A DNA stretch of 64,000 nt from Marinicauda pacifica (lineage in GTDB: Bacteria; Pseudomonadota; Alphaproteobacteria; Caulobacterales; Maricaulaceae): assembly GCF_004793635.1 (NCBI RefSeq), contig NZ_SRXV01000001.1, positions 496,501 through 560,500 of the forward strand, written 5' to 3'. The position numbers were made by a program, and so were the translations under genes. The notes beneath the pieces were generated by a model. That model was given only the letters and a program-made list of their open reading frames with translations. It was not told the origin of the DNA and did not search any database. This document shows positions 7,766-15,272 of the stretch, one piece after another. Within the stretch, counting starts at the first letter, position 1. Every line of letters starts with the position of its first letter.

Positions 7766-9622
7766 ATGACAGCACCCAGCGACGACACACAGGAAGGGCC
7801 GGCGCCCGAAGGCCGGCTGGACGAGGCGATCGGGCGGCTCCTGACGCTGCTCGCCTCGCCGGAAATGGCCAAGTGGCGCGTACGCATGGCGATCGCCTTT
7901 GGCCTGACCGTGCTGGCGAAATTCTTCTCCGTCGGGGCCCCGGTCCTGTTCGGTGAAGGGGTCAACGTGCTCACGCGCGCGGCGACCGACGGCACATTGA
8001 GCACGCTGGCCTGGTGGAGCTTTGGCGGCGCCTTCCTGGCCTATGGCCTCGCGCGCTTTGCCGGCACTGCGGCGCCGCAGGCGCGCGACGCGCTGTTTGC
8101 TCCTGTATCCAACGACGCGCAGCGTCTCGTGGCGGTTCAGGGCTTTGCTCACGTCCAGAGCCTGTCGCTGCGCTATCATCAGATGAAACGCACGGGCGCG
8201 GTCAACCGGATCATCGATCGCGGCGCGAACGCGGTCGATTTCCTGCTGCGCTTCCTGGTGTTCAACATCCTGCCGGCGCTTGTCGAGCTGACGCTCGCGG
8301 CCATCGTTGCGGCTGTGATCTACAACTGGATATTCTCGGTGGTCATCGTGATTGCCGTCCTCGCCTACGCGGTGGTGACCGGGGTGATGACGGAATGGCG
8401 CGTGAAGCTGCGCCGCCGGATGAACGAGGCCGACACCGAGGTGAATGCGCGCTCGGTCGATACGCTGTCCAATTTCGAAACCGTCAAGGCCTTCGCCGCC
8501 GAGCAGCGCGAAGTCGACCGCTATAACGCGTCCAAGACCCGGTATGCCGACGCGGCTGCGGCCAGCCAGCAAAGTCTTGCGGGGCTGAACGCAGCCCAGG
8601 CCGCGATCATGAATGGCGGCCTGCTGGCGGTTGCGCTGCTGGGCGGGGTGCTGGCAATCCGCGGCGAGCTGGAGCCGGGCGATATTGCGGCCCTGACGCT
8701 GATGCTGATGAATGTGTACCAGCCGCTGAATATTCTCGGCTGGGCGTATCGCGAGATCAAACAGGCCACCGTCGATCTGGAGCGCCTGTTCCAGATGCTG
8801 CGTTTGCGCCCCGAGGTCGCCGATATCCCGGACGCCCCGGCGCTGGAGGTTTCCGGCGCAGAGGTGCGCTACGAGGATGTGAGCTTTTCCCATGAGGGCC
8901 GGGAGCGCTCGGTCGCCGATCTCAGCCTGACCATCGAGCCGGGGAGCTTTGTCGGGTTCTGCGGCCCGTCCGGCGCGGGCAAATCGACCCTGTTGCGTCT
9001 GCTCTACCGCTTTTTCGATCCCGATAGCGGCCGCATCCTGATTGACGGTCAGGACATCTCCAGGGTCAGCCAGGTCTCACTGCGCGACGCGCTGGGGCTG
9101 GTGCCCCAGGAGGTCGTGCTGTTCAACGATACGCTCTGGGAAAACGTCCTCTACGGCCGGCCCGGGGCGACCGAGGCCGACGTGATGGACGCGATCGAGC
9201 GCGCGCGTCTGAAGAGCTTTGTAGATGGCCTGCCGGCGGGCATGCAGACGCGCGTGGGCGAGCGCGGCCTGCGCCTGTCCGGCGGCGAGAAGCAGCGTGT
9301 CGGCGTGGCGCGGGCGATCCTGAAGAATCCGCCCATCCTGATCCTGGACGAGGCAACTTCGGCGCTGGACTCCCACACCGAGGCCGAAGTCCAGGCGGCC
9401 CTGGCCGAAGCGGCTCGCGGACGCACGACGATCGCGGTGGCCCACCGGTTGTCCACCATTGCCGGCGCCGACCAGATTCACGTTCTGGAGGAGGGTGCGC
9501 TGGTGGAATCCGGGCGCCACGAGGAGTTGCTGGCTGCCGGCGGGCTCTATGCCAGCATGTGGCGGCGCCAGGCAGACCAGTCCGATACGGCTCCTGCCCG
9601 GGTGCGCGCATTGAAGGTCTGA
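7766..9622 (+). CDS. Atm1/Hmt1-type half-size ABC exporter
   Basis: The 618-residue half transporter has an N-terminal six-helix ABC exporter domain and a C-terminal ATPase with Walker A GPSGAGKST, signature LSGGEKQRV, Walker B ILILDEATSALD and the H-loop VAHRLST. The membrane domain contains the RYHQMKRTGAVNRIIDRG and DFLLRFLVFNILP stretches typical of bacterial Atm1-like transporters, which export glutathione-linked metals or persulfides. It works as a homodimer in the inner membrane. The start ATG has almost no leader, so the mRNA may be leaderless or poorly translated from a weak site. The substrate is inferred from the family only. Confidence 0.92.
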   Translation: MTAPSDDTQEGPAPEGRLDEAIGRLLTLLASPEMAKWRVRMAIAFGLTVLAKFFSVGAPVLFGEGVNVLTRAATDGTLSTLAWWSFGGAFLAYGLARFAGTAAPQARDALFAPVSNDAQRLVAVQGFAHVQSLSLRYHQMKRTGAVNRIIDRGANAVDFLLRFLVFNILPALVELTLAAIVAAVIYNWIFSVVIVIAVLAYAVVTGVMTEWRVKLRRRMNEADTEVNARSVDTLSNFETVKAFAAEQREVDRYNASKTRYADAAAASQQSLAGLNAAQAAIMNGGLLAVALLGGVLAIRGELEPGDIAALTLMLMNVYQPLNILGWAYREIKQATVDLERLFQMLRLRPEVADIPDAPALEVSGAEVRYEDVSFSHEGRERSVADLSLTIEPGSFVGFCGPSGAGKSTLLRLLYRFFDPDSGRILIDGQDISRVSQVSLRDALGLVPQEVVLFNDTLWENVLYGRPGATEADVMDAIERARLKSFVDGLPAGMQTRVGERGLRLSGGEKQRVGVARAILKNPPILILDEATSALDSHTEAEVQAALAEAARGRTTIAVAHRLSTIAGADQIHVLEEGALVESGRHEELLAAGGLYASMWRRQADQSDTAPARVRALKV

Positions 9623-9636
9623 ATACTCGTATTCAG
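9619..9636. repeat. Inverted repeat overlapping the ABC exporter stop codon
   Basis: CTGAATAC-TC-GTATTCAG is a perfect 8-2-8 inverted repeat whose left arm includes the TGA stop codon. It is followed by a short CTCTTGCT stretch. It could be a weak terminator or an operator for the downstream gene at 9710. Confidence 0.45.
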
Positions 9637-9709
9637 CTCTTGCTAAGGGTTTATCCCGATAGTGATTTTCACATTTAGACGAGCCGCTCAGACCTAAGAA
9701 GGGGGAGGC

Positions 9710-10156
9710 ATGAGCCGATCACTTGAGATTGACGACGGGATTATTCTGTCCCGGCGCGTCGGCAGCGTGGATTGGGAGGAGGCGATGGAGTCCTTCTCGC
9801 TCTATTCCGCGATGGTCGAGGATTCCGGTGCCCGCAAGCTGCTCATGGACATGAGCGAGGCTGAAATCCATATCCCGGCCGGCGAGGCGCGCGGACTGGC
9901 ACAGATGTTCGTGCGATCCACGCCCGATTCGCTCAGTGTGGCGGCGGTCCTGCCGACGCGCGAGACCGGCTACCGCTTTATCCAGGCCTTCCAGGAAGTC
10001 GTCGCGGGGGAGGGCCGCACGATCGCGGTCGTCGAGACCGAGGATCAGGCGCGTGCGTTTCTCAGATCCAGCCCGGGCGATGAAGCAGAGGCCAAGAACC
10101 AGGAGAAGGGTGGGCCTGTCGCCCGGTTCTTCGCCGGACTTCTCGGGCGCGCCTAG
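9710..10156 (+). CDS. Hypothetical protein, possible STAS-like fold
   Basis: A strong ribosome site (AGGGGGAGG) precedes the ATG. The 148-residue soluble protein has an alternating strand-helix pattern: a strand opening (LEIDDGIILSRRVG), helices with acidic residues, a LLMDMSEAE strand, then AAVLPTRETGYRFIQAFQEVV and IAVVETEDQARAFL. This resembles SpoIIAA/STAS-like proteins. The last 25 residues are charged and end in an amphipathic helix (GGPVARFFAGLLGRA) that could touch the membrane. I do not recognise a named family. Confidence 0.7.
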   Translation: MSRSLEIDDGIILSRRVGSVDWEEAMESFSLYSAMVEDSGARKLLMDMSEAEIHIPAGEARGLAQMFVRSTPDSLSVAAVLPTRETGYRFIQAFQEVVAGEGRTIAVVETEDQARAFLRSSPGDEAEAKNQEKGGPVARFFAGLLGRA

Positions 10157-10289
10157 GCGCACGCCCCAGCTTTCCAGAGACAGCAAGCGGAACGGCCTGC
10201 GCGCAGCGCGGGCCGTATTCGTTTGTGCTTGGCGCAGCCACGCTGGCCGGGCAGGCGTTTGAAATATGAAGAAAATCCAGAATGTGAGA

Positions 10290-10365
10290 TGGCTCCCCGG
10301 GACGGGCTCGAACCGCCGACCCGGTGATTAACAGTCACCTGCTCTACCAACTGAGCTACCGGGGA
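10290..10365 (-). tRNA. tRNA-Asn (GTT)
   Basis: On the minus strand the 76-nt sequence folds into a standard cloverleaf. The acceptor TCCCCGG pairs with CCGGGGA, the D-arm is AGCTCAGTTGGTAGAGC, the anticodon loop is CTGTTAA (anticodon GTT) and the T-arm is CGGTTCGAGCCCG. CCA is encoded at the 3' end. Confidence 0.97.
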
Positions 10366-10473
10366 ATATCCACTCTCGTCTGGAGGACGTGGTCTTTAGC
10401 AACGCCGTCCGTGCGGGGCAAGACAGGTTTTCACCGCGACCTGCCATTTTCCGCAGCCCGTCCATCCGGCAAG

Positions 10474-10501
10474 AAAAAACGGGAGCCACGAAGGGCTCCC
10501 G
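10474..10501 (-). terminator. Strong Rho-independent terminator (minus strand)
   Basis: On the minus strand, CGGGAGCC and GGCTCCCG form a perfect 8-bp stem with a 6-nt loop, followed directly by TTTTTT CTT. It closes the candidate small RNA. Confidence 0.8.
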
Positions 10502-10549
10502 AAAAGGCTTGGGTGGATGGTGGGGTGTCTTCCGAAGAAGACGACTCAT
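10474..10549 (-). ncRNA. Candidate small RNA with UUCG hairpin, C-rich linker and intrinsic terminator
   Basis: Read on the minus strand, three RNA-like elements follow one another in 76 nt. The first is a perfect hairpin, GTCTTC-TTCG-GAAGAC (10527-10542), with a stable C(UUCG)G loop. The second is an unpaired C-rich stretch containing ACCCCACCATCCACCC. The third is an intrinsic terminator. No protein gene explains the terminator: the nearest annotated minus-strand gene upstream is tRNA-Cys at 11114-11187. The C-rich linker could pair with G-rich ribosome-binding sites, as in GsrN-like and related alphaproteobacterial small RNAs; that is inference. The 5' end and promoter are not defined. Confidence 0.5.
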
Positions 10550-10713
10550 GTTTAACGATTCGAGGGTTAACGCCGTCCTAATATTAACGCCGGAATGGGG
10601 GAAACTGGTGACAGGTCTATCCGTAAAGTTAAGAAACCACGGGGTTATCGAGAATATTCCGCACCTGTGCTAGGCTGCAGATCGTGATGATTGCAACGCA
10701 AGGGAGGCGTGAC
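10550..10713. other. Non-coding stretch with three TTAACG repeats
   Basis: Between the candidate small RNA and the DUF962 gene, TTAACG occurs at 10552, 10567 and 10584; the last two extend to TTAACGCCG. A GATTC (GANTC) site lies at 10557-10561. The spacings (15 and 17 nt between starts) do not match the TTAA-N7-TTAA CtrA box. These may be control sites for the small RNA or the DUF962 gene. Confidence 0.3.
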
Positions 10714-11079
10714 ATGGCAGGCAAGCAAGGCCGCTGTGCGACATATTCGGAGTTCTGGCCGTTCTATCTGCGCGAGCACGCGGTGCCGGCCACGCGGGTC
10801 TGGCACTTCATCGGCTCGACGGCCGCACCGGTGGTGCTGGCCTATGCGCTTCTGACCCAGACCTGGTGGGCTCTGCTTCTCGTGCCGGTGGCGGGATATT
10901 TCTTCGCCTGGGTCGCCCACGCCTTTGTCGAGCACAACCGGCCGGCGACCTTCACCCATCCCTGGTGGTCGCTGATCAGCGATTACCGGATGTTCTATCT
11001 TTTCCTGACCGGGCGCTTGCGCGAGGAACTGGTGAGGGCCGGCGTGGAGGATCATCCTCATGCCCGTCCGGCAGAGTGA
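10714..11079 (+). CDS. DUF962 / Mpo1-like membrane protein
   Basis: The ATG at 10714 has GGAGG (10703-10707) at ideal distance, so the in-frame ATG at 10684 is rejected. The 121-residue protein has the family signature FWPFYLREHAVPATRVWHFIGS, a hydrophobic pair of helices (about 45-75) and the WVAHAFVEHNRPATFTHPWW block, whose histidines correspond to the iron ligands of yeast Mpo1. Mpo1 is a 2-hydroxy fatty acid dioxygenase; the bacterial role is inferred. It is probably an inner-membrane protein. Confidence 0.88.
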   Translation: MAGKQGRCATYSEFWPFYLREHAVPATRVWHFIGSTAAPVVLAYALLTQTWWALLLVPVAGYFFAWVAHAFVEHNRPATFTHPWWSLISDYRMFYLFLTGRLREELVRAGVEDHPHARPAE

Positions 11080-11113
11080 TCGGCCTGGCGATAGCGAAAC
11101 GGGAAGAGGGGGA

Positions 11114-11187
11114 TGGAGGCGCCACCCGGAATCGAACCGGGGTACACGGATTTGCAATCCGCTGCGTCACCACTCCGCCATGGCGCC
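11114..11187 (-). tRNA. tRNA-Cys (GCA)
   Basis: The minus-strand 74-nt sequence starts GGCGCCATGGCGGAGTGG, has anticodon loop TTGCAAA (anticodon GCA), T-arm CCGGTTCGATTCCGG, discriminator T and encoded CCA. It forms a regular cloverleaf. Confidence 0.97.
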
Positions 11188-11337
11188 TCACGCAGGATGC
11201 GAATGTATAACCAAGCCTTTGGCGGCCCGCAACGCGCCAGCGGCAGCCGATGCTGCGATCCTTGCGACGGATGCGTTGTCACCGCGTCGTTTGAAGCGAT
11301 ATACACCCGCTGAACGGTACTCGGGAGTGTCTGGTCT

Positions 11338-11994
11338 ATGAGCGATTTCGTCCAAGCCCGCCGCGCGATGGTCAACAGCCAGGTGCGGATCAACGACGTG
11401 ACGGACTACCGTATTCAGGATGCCATGCTCGAGCTGCCGCGCGAACTCTTCGTGCCGCGCTCCAAGCAGGCCAAGGCCTATGGCGATGCCGAGGTTGAAG
11501 TGGCCGAAGGACGCTTCCTCATCAGCCCGCGGGACCTGGCCAAGCTGATCCACGTTGCCAATGTCCGTCCGACCGACCTGGTTCTCGATGTGGCTTGCGG
11601 GCGCGGCTACACGACTGCGCTTCTGGCCCGTCTCGCGGAAACGGTCGTGGGAATCGATTCAGACGACGATCTGGTCCGCCGCGCCAGCGAGCGCCTGACC
11701 GAGGTGCGCGCCGACAATGCGGTCGTGGTCAAGGCCGACCCCACGGCCGGCGTGCCCGACCAGGGGCCCTTCGACGTGATCGTCATTGCCGGCGCGGTCG
11801 ACGAAGTGCCGGATGCGCTGCTGGAGCAGCTGGCCGAAGGCGGCCGGCTGGTGACCTTCGTGCGGTCCGGCCCGGTGGGGCGTGCAACGGTCTTTACCAA
11901 GGGGCAGGGCGGTTCGGTCGGCGAATATGTGGTTTTCGACGGCACGCCGACTCTCGTGCCCGGCTTTGGAAAAGAAGACGAATTCGTTTTCTAG
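11338..11994 (+). CDS. Protein-L-isoaspartate O-methyltransferase family protein
   Basis: The 218-residue protein has the PCMT layout: an N-terminal helical region (ARRAMVNSQVRINDVTD, then LPRELFVP), and a Rossmann methyltransferase core with motif I LVLDVACGRGYTTALLA and an acidic strand end VVGIDSD. The family methylates isoaspartyl residues with S-adenosylmethionine as part of protein repair. Alphaproteobacterial copies directly upstream of TolC-like genes are common and often lack a proven repair role. The carboxy-terminal LVPGFGKEDEFVF tail is short compared with classical Pcm. A small hairpin with a T run separates it from tolC. Confidence 0.85.
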   Translation: MSDFVQARRAMVNSQVRINDVTDYRIQDAMLELPRELFVPRSKQAKAYGDAEVEVAEGRFLISPRDLAKLIHVANVRPTDLVLDVACGRGYTTALLARLAETVVGIDSDDDLVRRASERLTEVRADNAVVVKADPTAGVPDQGPFDVIVIAGAVDEVPDALLEQLAEGGRLVTFVRSGPVGRATVFTKGQGGSVGEYVVFDGTPTLVPGFGKEDEFVF

Positions 11995-12017
11995 GCCGCC
12001 GCCTCGGTGAAACCGGG

Positions 12018-12037
12018 GTGAACGGTGTTCACTTTTT
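12018..12037 (+). terminator. Short intrinsic terminator after the PCMT gene
   Basis: GTGAAC-GGT-GTTCAC is a 6-bp perfect stem followed by TTTTT. The stem is short, so termination may be partial, allowing some readthrough into tolC. Confidence 0.5.
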
Positions 12038-12085
12038 GAGTGCGACGGCGTATACGCGTTGCCGGGTTCACCACGCGAGGCAGGT

Positions 12086-13444
12086 ATGACATTCCGACTT
12101 TTCTCGACCGCGATTCTCTGTGCCGCTGCGCTCGCGGCTCCGGCCACCGCCCAGACCCTGGAAGAAACGCTGGCTGCCGCCTACGAGTCCAATCCGGTTC
12201 TGGCCGGCCAGCGCGCCCAGCTGCGCCAGACCAATGAAGGCTATTATCAGGCGCGGGCCGGGGCACTGCCTTCGCTCTCGGCGAGCGCTTCGGTTTCCGA
12301 AAGCGAGACCTGGGGTGGCAGCAGCCAGGCGACGCTTGGCCAGACCGGGTCCGGCAGCGCGGGCTATTCTGTAACCGCCAACCAGGCGCTCTATCGCGGC
12401 GGCCGGATCTCGGGCGCCATCGATCAGGCTCTCGCCGGGATCGAGGCCGGGCGGATGCGCCTTCTGTCCACCGAACAGGGCGTGCTCGTCGATGCGGTCA
12501 CGGCGCACACCACCGTGATCCGGGATCAGGAAATCGTTGCAATCCGCCGCAATAACGTCGAAGTGCTGGCCCGCCAGCTCGACGCCGCGCGGGACCGTTT
12601 CGAGGTGGGAGAGATCACGCGGACCGACGTGGCTCAGGCCGAGGCACGCCTGTCGGGCGCCCAGGCCGAACTCGCGGCTGCGCAGGCCCAGCTGGCGGCG
12701 TCCCGCGCCAATTACGAGCGCGTTGTCGGGATCACGCCGACGACTCTGGTCGAGCCGGAGGGCCTTCCGGTCCTGCCCCAAGACCTGGCCAATGCGGCCG
12801 ATGTCGCGCTGGCGGCGAACCCTGAATTGCTGGCGGCCCAGTATTCGGAGATCGCGGCCAGCCAGGGGGTGCAAATCGCGCGAGGCGCCCGCCGTCCGGA
12901 GATCGGCCTCCAGGCGACCGCTTCGGAAAACCGGGAATCGGATTTCACCGGCCGGGGCCGGGGATCGGCGACGATCCGGGCCCAGGTATCGGTGCCGTTG
13001 TTCACCGGCGGGTTGAATGCCTCGCGTGTGCGCGAAGCGATCGCGGCGGAAGATCAGGCCCGGCTGCAGGTGGTTCAGGCCCGTCGCCAGGTCATCGAGG
13101 GAGTGACCACGGCCTGGAATAATCTACTCGCGGCCAGGGCGGTGATCGAATCCAGCCGCGAAGCGGTGCGGGCAAACGAAATCGCCTTCGACGGCGTGGA
13201 GCAGGAGGCCTTTGTCGGCCTGCGCACGACGCTTGACGTGCTCAATGCCGAGCAGGAATTGCTCAACTCGCGCCTGAATCTCGTTCAGGCCGAACGCGAC
13301 CTCTACGTTGCATCCTACAACCTGCTGCAGTCGATGGGCGTGCTCGATGCCCAGCGTCTGGAATTGCCGGTTGATGCCTATGATGCTGAAGCTTCTCTCG
13401 ATCGCGGCTGGGGCCCTAACCTGGATTTAACGCCCTGGAACTAG
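12086..13444 (+). CDS. tolC: TolC-type outer-membrane efflux/secretion channel
   Basis: The ATG at 12086 follows GAGGCAGG; an upstream TTG at 12059 is less likely. The 452-residue protein has a signal peptide ending TATAQ, then two structural repeats of the outer-membrane efflux family. Typical stretches are NPVLAGQRAQLRQT, the Gln/Ala-rich coiled coil QAEARLSGAQAELAAAQAQLAASRANYERVVG, VSVPLFTGG and the C-terminal LRTTLDVLNAEQELLNSRLNLVQAERDLYVASYNLL. It forms the trimeric exit duct for type I secretion or RND pumps. The position between the PCMT gene and popZ corresponds to the Caulobacter gene for RsaFa, the S-layer secretion channel. Confidence 0.93.
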   Translation: MTFRLFSTAILCAAALAAPATAQTLEETLAAAYESNPVLAGQRAQLRQTNEGYYQARAGALPSLSASASVSESETWGGSSQATLGQTGSGSAGYSVTANQALYRGGRISGAIDQALAGIEAGRMRLLSTEQGVLVDAVTAHTTVIRDQEIVAIRRNNVEVLARQLDAARDRFEVGEITRTDVAQAEARLSGAQAELAAAQAQLAASRANYERVVGITPTTLVEPEGLPVLPQDLANAADVALAANPELLAAQYSEIAASQGVQIARGARRPEIGLQATASENRESDFTGRGRGSATIRAQVSVPLFTGGLNASRVREAIAAEDQARLQVVQARRQVIEGVTTAWNNLLAARAVIESSREAVRANEIAFDGVEQEAFVGLRTTLDVLNAEQELLNSRLNLVQAERDLYVASYNLLQSMGVLDAQRLELPVDAYDAEASLDRGWGPNLDLTPWN

Positions 13445-13499
13445 TGTGCTGCCAAGCGGGCAAGCTTTGCTGGACATTGGGTGCGCCGCAGCACTAGTT
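13439..13499. repeat. Long-range inverted repeat between tolC and popZ
   Basis: AACTAGTGTGCTGC (13439-13452, including the tolC stop codon) pairs with GCAGCACTAGTT (13488-13499), leaving a 2-nt bulge and a 35-nt loop. The right arm runs into TTTTAAG. It could terminate tolC transcription or structure the popZ leader. Confidence 0.45.
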
Positions 13500-13548
13500 T
13501 TAAGCCTAACAGGCTGGCTCTCAACGCGACGGACGAAGGACGTTTCCC

Positions 13549-14211
13549 ATGGCAAACGCCGAACAAGAACCGACAATGGAGGAGATCCTCGCCTCCATCC
13601 GCAGGATCATCAACGAGGACGAGGAAGAGGCCGCGCCGGCCGAGGCCGAGGCTGCGTCCACTGAAACCGAGTCCGAGCCTGAGTCCGACATGGACGGGGA
13701 CGAGCCTCAGGCAGAGGCCGAGGCTGAAGCAGAGTCCGAGCCGCAGGCTGAAGAAGCCGCGGCGGATGACGATTTCGGCGACAATGACGACGTTCTGGAG
13801 CTGACCGAACGCGTCGAGGACGACATGTCGGGAACTGATCCGATGTCGATTTCCGACGACCTCATGATCGTGGATCGCGAGGAAGAGCCGGAAGAGCCTG
13901 AGCTTGAGCCCGAACCGGAAGTCGAACCGGAACCGGAATTCGAAGCCGAGCCCGAACCGGCACCGAAGCCGGCTCCGGCCACCGATGACGAGTCCCTGCT
14001 GGGCGACGTGCAGTCGAGCGCGGCGTCGAGCGCCTTTGCAGCCCTGTCCGAGAACCTGCGCGTTTCGTCCGAACAAGGGCTGACGCTGGAAGGCATCGTG
14101 CGCGAAATGCTGCGTCCGATGCTCAAGCAATGGCTGGACGAGAATCTGCCGTCCATCGTGGAAGAGAAGGTTCAAGCCGAAATCGAACGCGTGGCACGCC
14201 GCCGTCACTAG
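13549..14211 (+). CDS. popZ: PopZ-type polar organising protein (DUF2497)
   Basis: The 220-residue protein has the PopZ plan. An N-terminal helix with TMEEILASIRRIINEDEEE recruits partner proteins. A long disordered acidic, proline-containing region (about 20-145) is rich in Glu/Pro/Asp. The conserved C-terminal helices (LTLEGIVREMLRPMLKQWLD and LPSIVEEKVQAEIERVARR) drive oligomerisation. In Caulobacter PopZ forms a polar condensate that tethers the ParB-bound centromere and cell-cycle kinases. The gene follows tolC as in Caulobacter and has its own terminator. Confidence 0.93.
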   Translation: MANAEQEPTMEEILASIRRIINEDEEEAAPAEAEAASTETESEPESDMDGDEPQAEAEAEAESEPQAEEAAADDDFGDNDDVLELTERVEDDMSGTDPMSISDDLMIVDREEEPEEPELEPEPEVEPEPEFEAEPEPAPKPAPATDDESLLGDVQSSAASSAFAALSENLRVSSEQGLTLEGIVREMLRPMLKQWLDENLPSIVEEKVQAEIERVARRRH

Positions 14212-14240
14212 GCAGGCCCGCGACGCGGTTTTAGAGTTTT

Positions 14241-14269
14241 CGGGCGCCGGCCAAGCCGGCGCCCGTTTT
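14241..14269 (+). terminator. Intrinsic terminator after popZ
   Basis: CGGGCGCCGGC and GCCGGCGCCCG form a perfect 11-bp stem with a CAA loop, followed by TTTTC. Confidence 0.85.
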
Positions 14270-14285
14270 CATTTCGGAGACAGAC

Positions 14286-15254
14286 TTGAAATCCCTCGAC
14301 GCCGTTTACGAGCAGTTGCGCCCGTGGCTGGAAGCGCGTGAAAGCCAGCGCAAGCGCGCAGTCCACCGGTCCATTGTCGGGGGATTCGGCACCCTCATCA
14401 CTGCGGCCGCAATCGCAGGCGTGCTGGCTCTTGTCGGTCTGCCAGCACCCTTCCTGCTCCTGGCGGCGATCGGTACGCTCGTCGGCGGGATGGCGTGGGC
14501 GACCGCTCCCCTGCGTGCCCTGCGCAAGCAGGTGAAACTCGAGCTCAATACCCGGATCGCCAGCGCCTTTTCGATGAGCTATGCGCCGGCACCGGCCAGT
14601 CCGACCCGCTTCGAGGCGTTCCGCGATCATGGGCTGGTGCCGTCCTACACGCGCAGGGCGTTCGAGGACCATTTCGAAGGCCGCTTCGATGGTGTCGAGT
14701 TCGAGCTTTACGAAGCCCATCTTGAAGAAAAGCGCGAGACGGAAAAGCGCACCTATTACGAGACCGTGTTTCGCGGCGCGCTGATTCGCATCGCCTTTCC
14801 GCGCACCATAGAGGGCGTGACCCTGGTCACCCGTGACCAAGGCATCTTCAACGCCCTGCAAGGCTGGATGAAGACTTCCTTCTCCGGCAAAAACCTGGAA
14901 CGGGTCGGCCTGGTCGATCCCGCGTTCGAAAAGCAGTTCGAGGTCTATGCGACCGACCAGGTGATGAGCCGCTATCTTCTGACTCCGACCTTCATGGAGC
15001 GTCTGCTGCGCCTTGAAACGGCGCTGAAAGGCAAGCGAATCCGCTGCGTATTCGATGAAGCCCTGGCCGAGGCGCCCGGGCGCGGCGAGCTGCTGATCGC
15101 GGCGGAAACGGGAAATCAGTTCGAAGCGGGCTCCATGTTCTCCACGCTCGCCGACCGGAAACGGGTCGAGACCCTGCATACCGAGATAAGCCTGATCGAG
15201 GAGATTGCCCGGACGCTTCTGGAAAAGGAAACACTCGGCGGCGTCTCCAGCTAG
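14286..15254 (+). CDS. DUF3137 domain membrane protein
   Basis: The start is a TTG with GGAG ten bases upstream. The 322-residue product has two hydrophobic helices (about 32-52 and 53-75) near its N terminus and a large soluble domain. This domain carries DUF3137 family features: ARYxxxF-like RAFEDHFEGRFDGVEFELYEAHLEEK, FRGALIRIAFPR, and FEKQFEVYATDQVMSRYLLTPTFMERLL. Related proteins are annotated as galanin-like or hypothetical; the function is unknown. It sits where Caulobacter relatives carry valS downstream of popZ. Confidence 0.8.
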   Translation: MKSLDAVYEQLRPWLEARESQRKRAVHRSIVGGFGTLITAAAIAGVLALVGLPAPFLLLAAIGTLVGGMAWATAPLRALRKQVKLELNTRIASAFSMSYAPAPASPTRFEAFRDHGLVPSYTRRAFEDHFEGRFDGVEFELYEAHLEEKRETEKRTYYETVFRGALIRIAFPRTIEGVTLVTRDQGIFNALQGWMKTSFSGKNLERVGLVDPAFEKQFEVYATDQVMSRYLLTPTFMERLLRLETALKGKRIRCVFDEALAEAPGRGELLIAAETGNQFEAGSMFSTLADRKRVETLHTEISLIEEIARTLLEKETLGGVSS

Positions 15255-15272
15255 CCAGGCGCCCGCCGTGAT

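Noticed and set aside
10328..10549. A 73-codon minus-strand frame overlapping the candidate small RNA and tRNA-Asn
   Set aside because: An intrinsic terminator lies inside the frame and it runs into a tRNA, so it cannot be a normal coding gene.
10552..10589. TTAA repeats as a CtrA box
   Set aside because: The spacings do not give TTAA-N7-TTAA; the motifs are recorded only as repeats.
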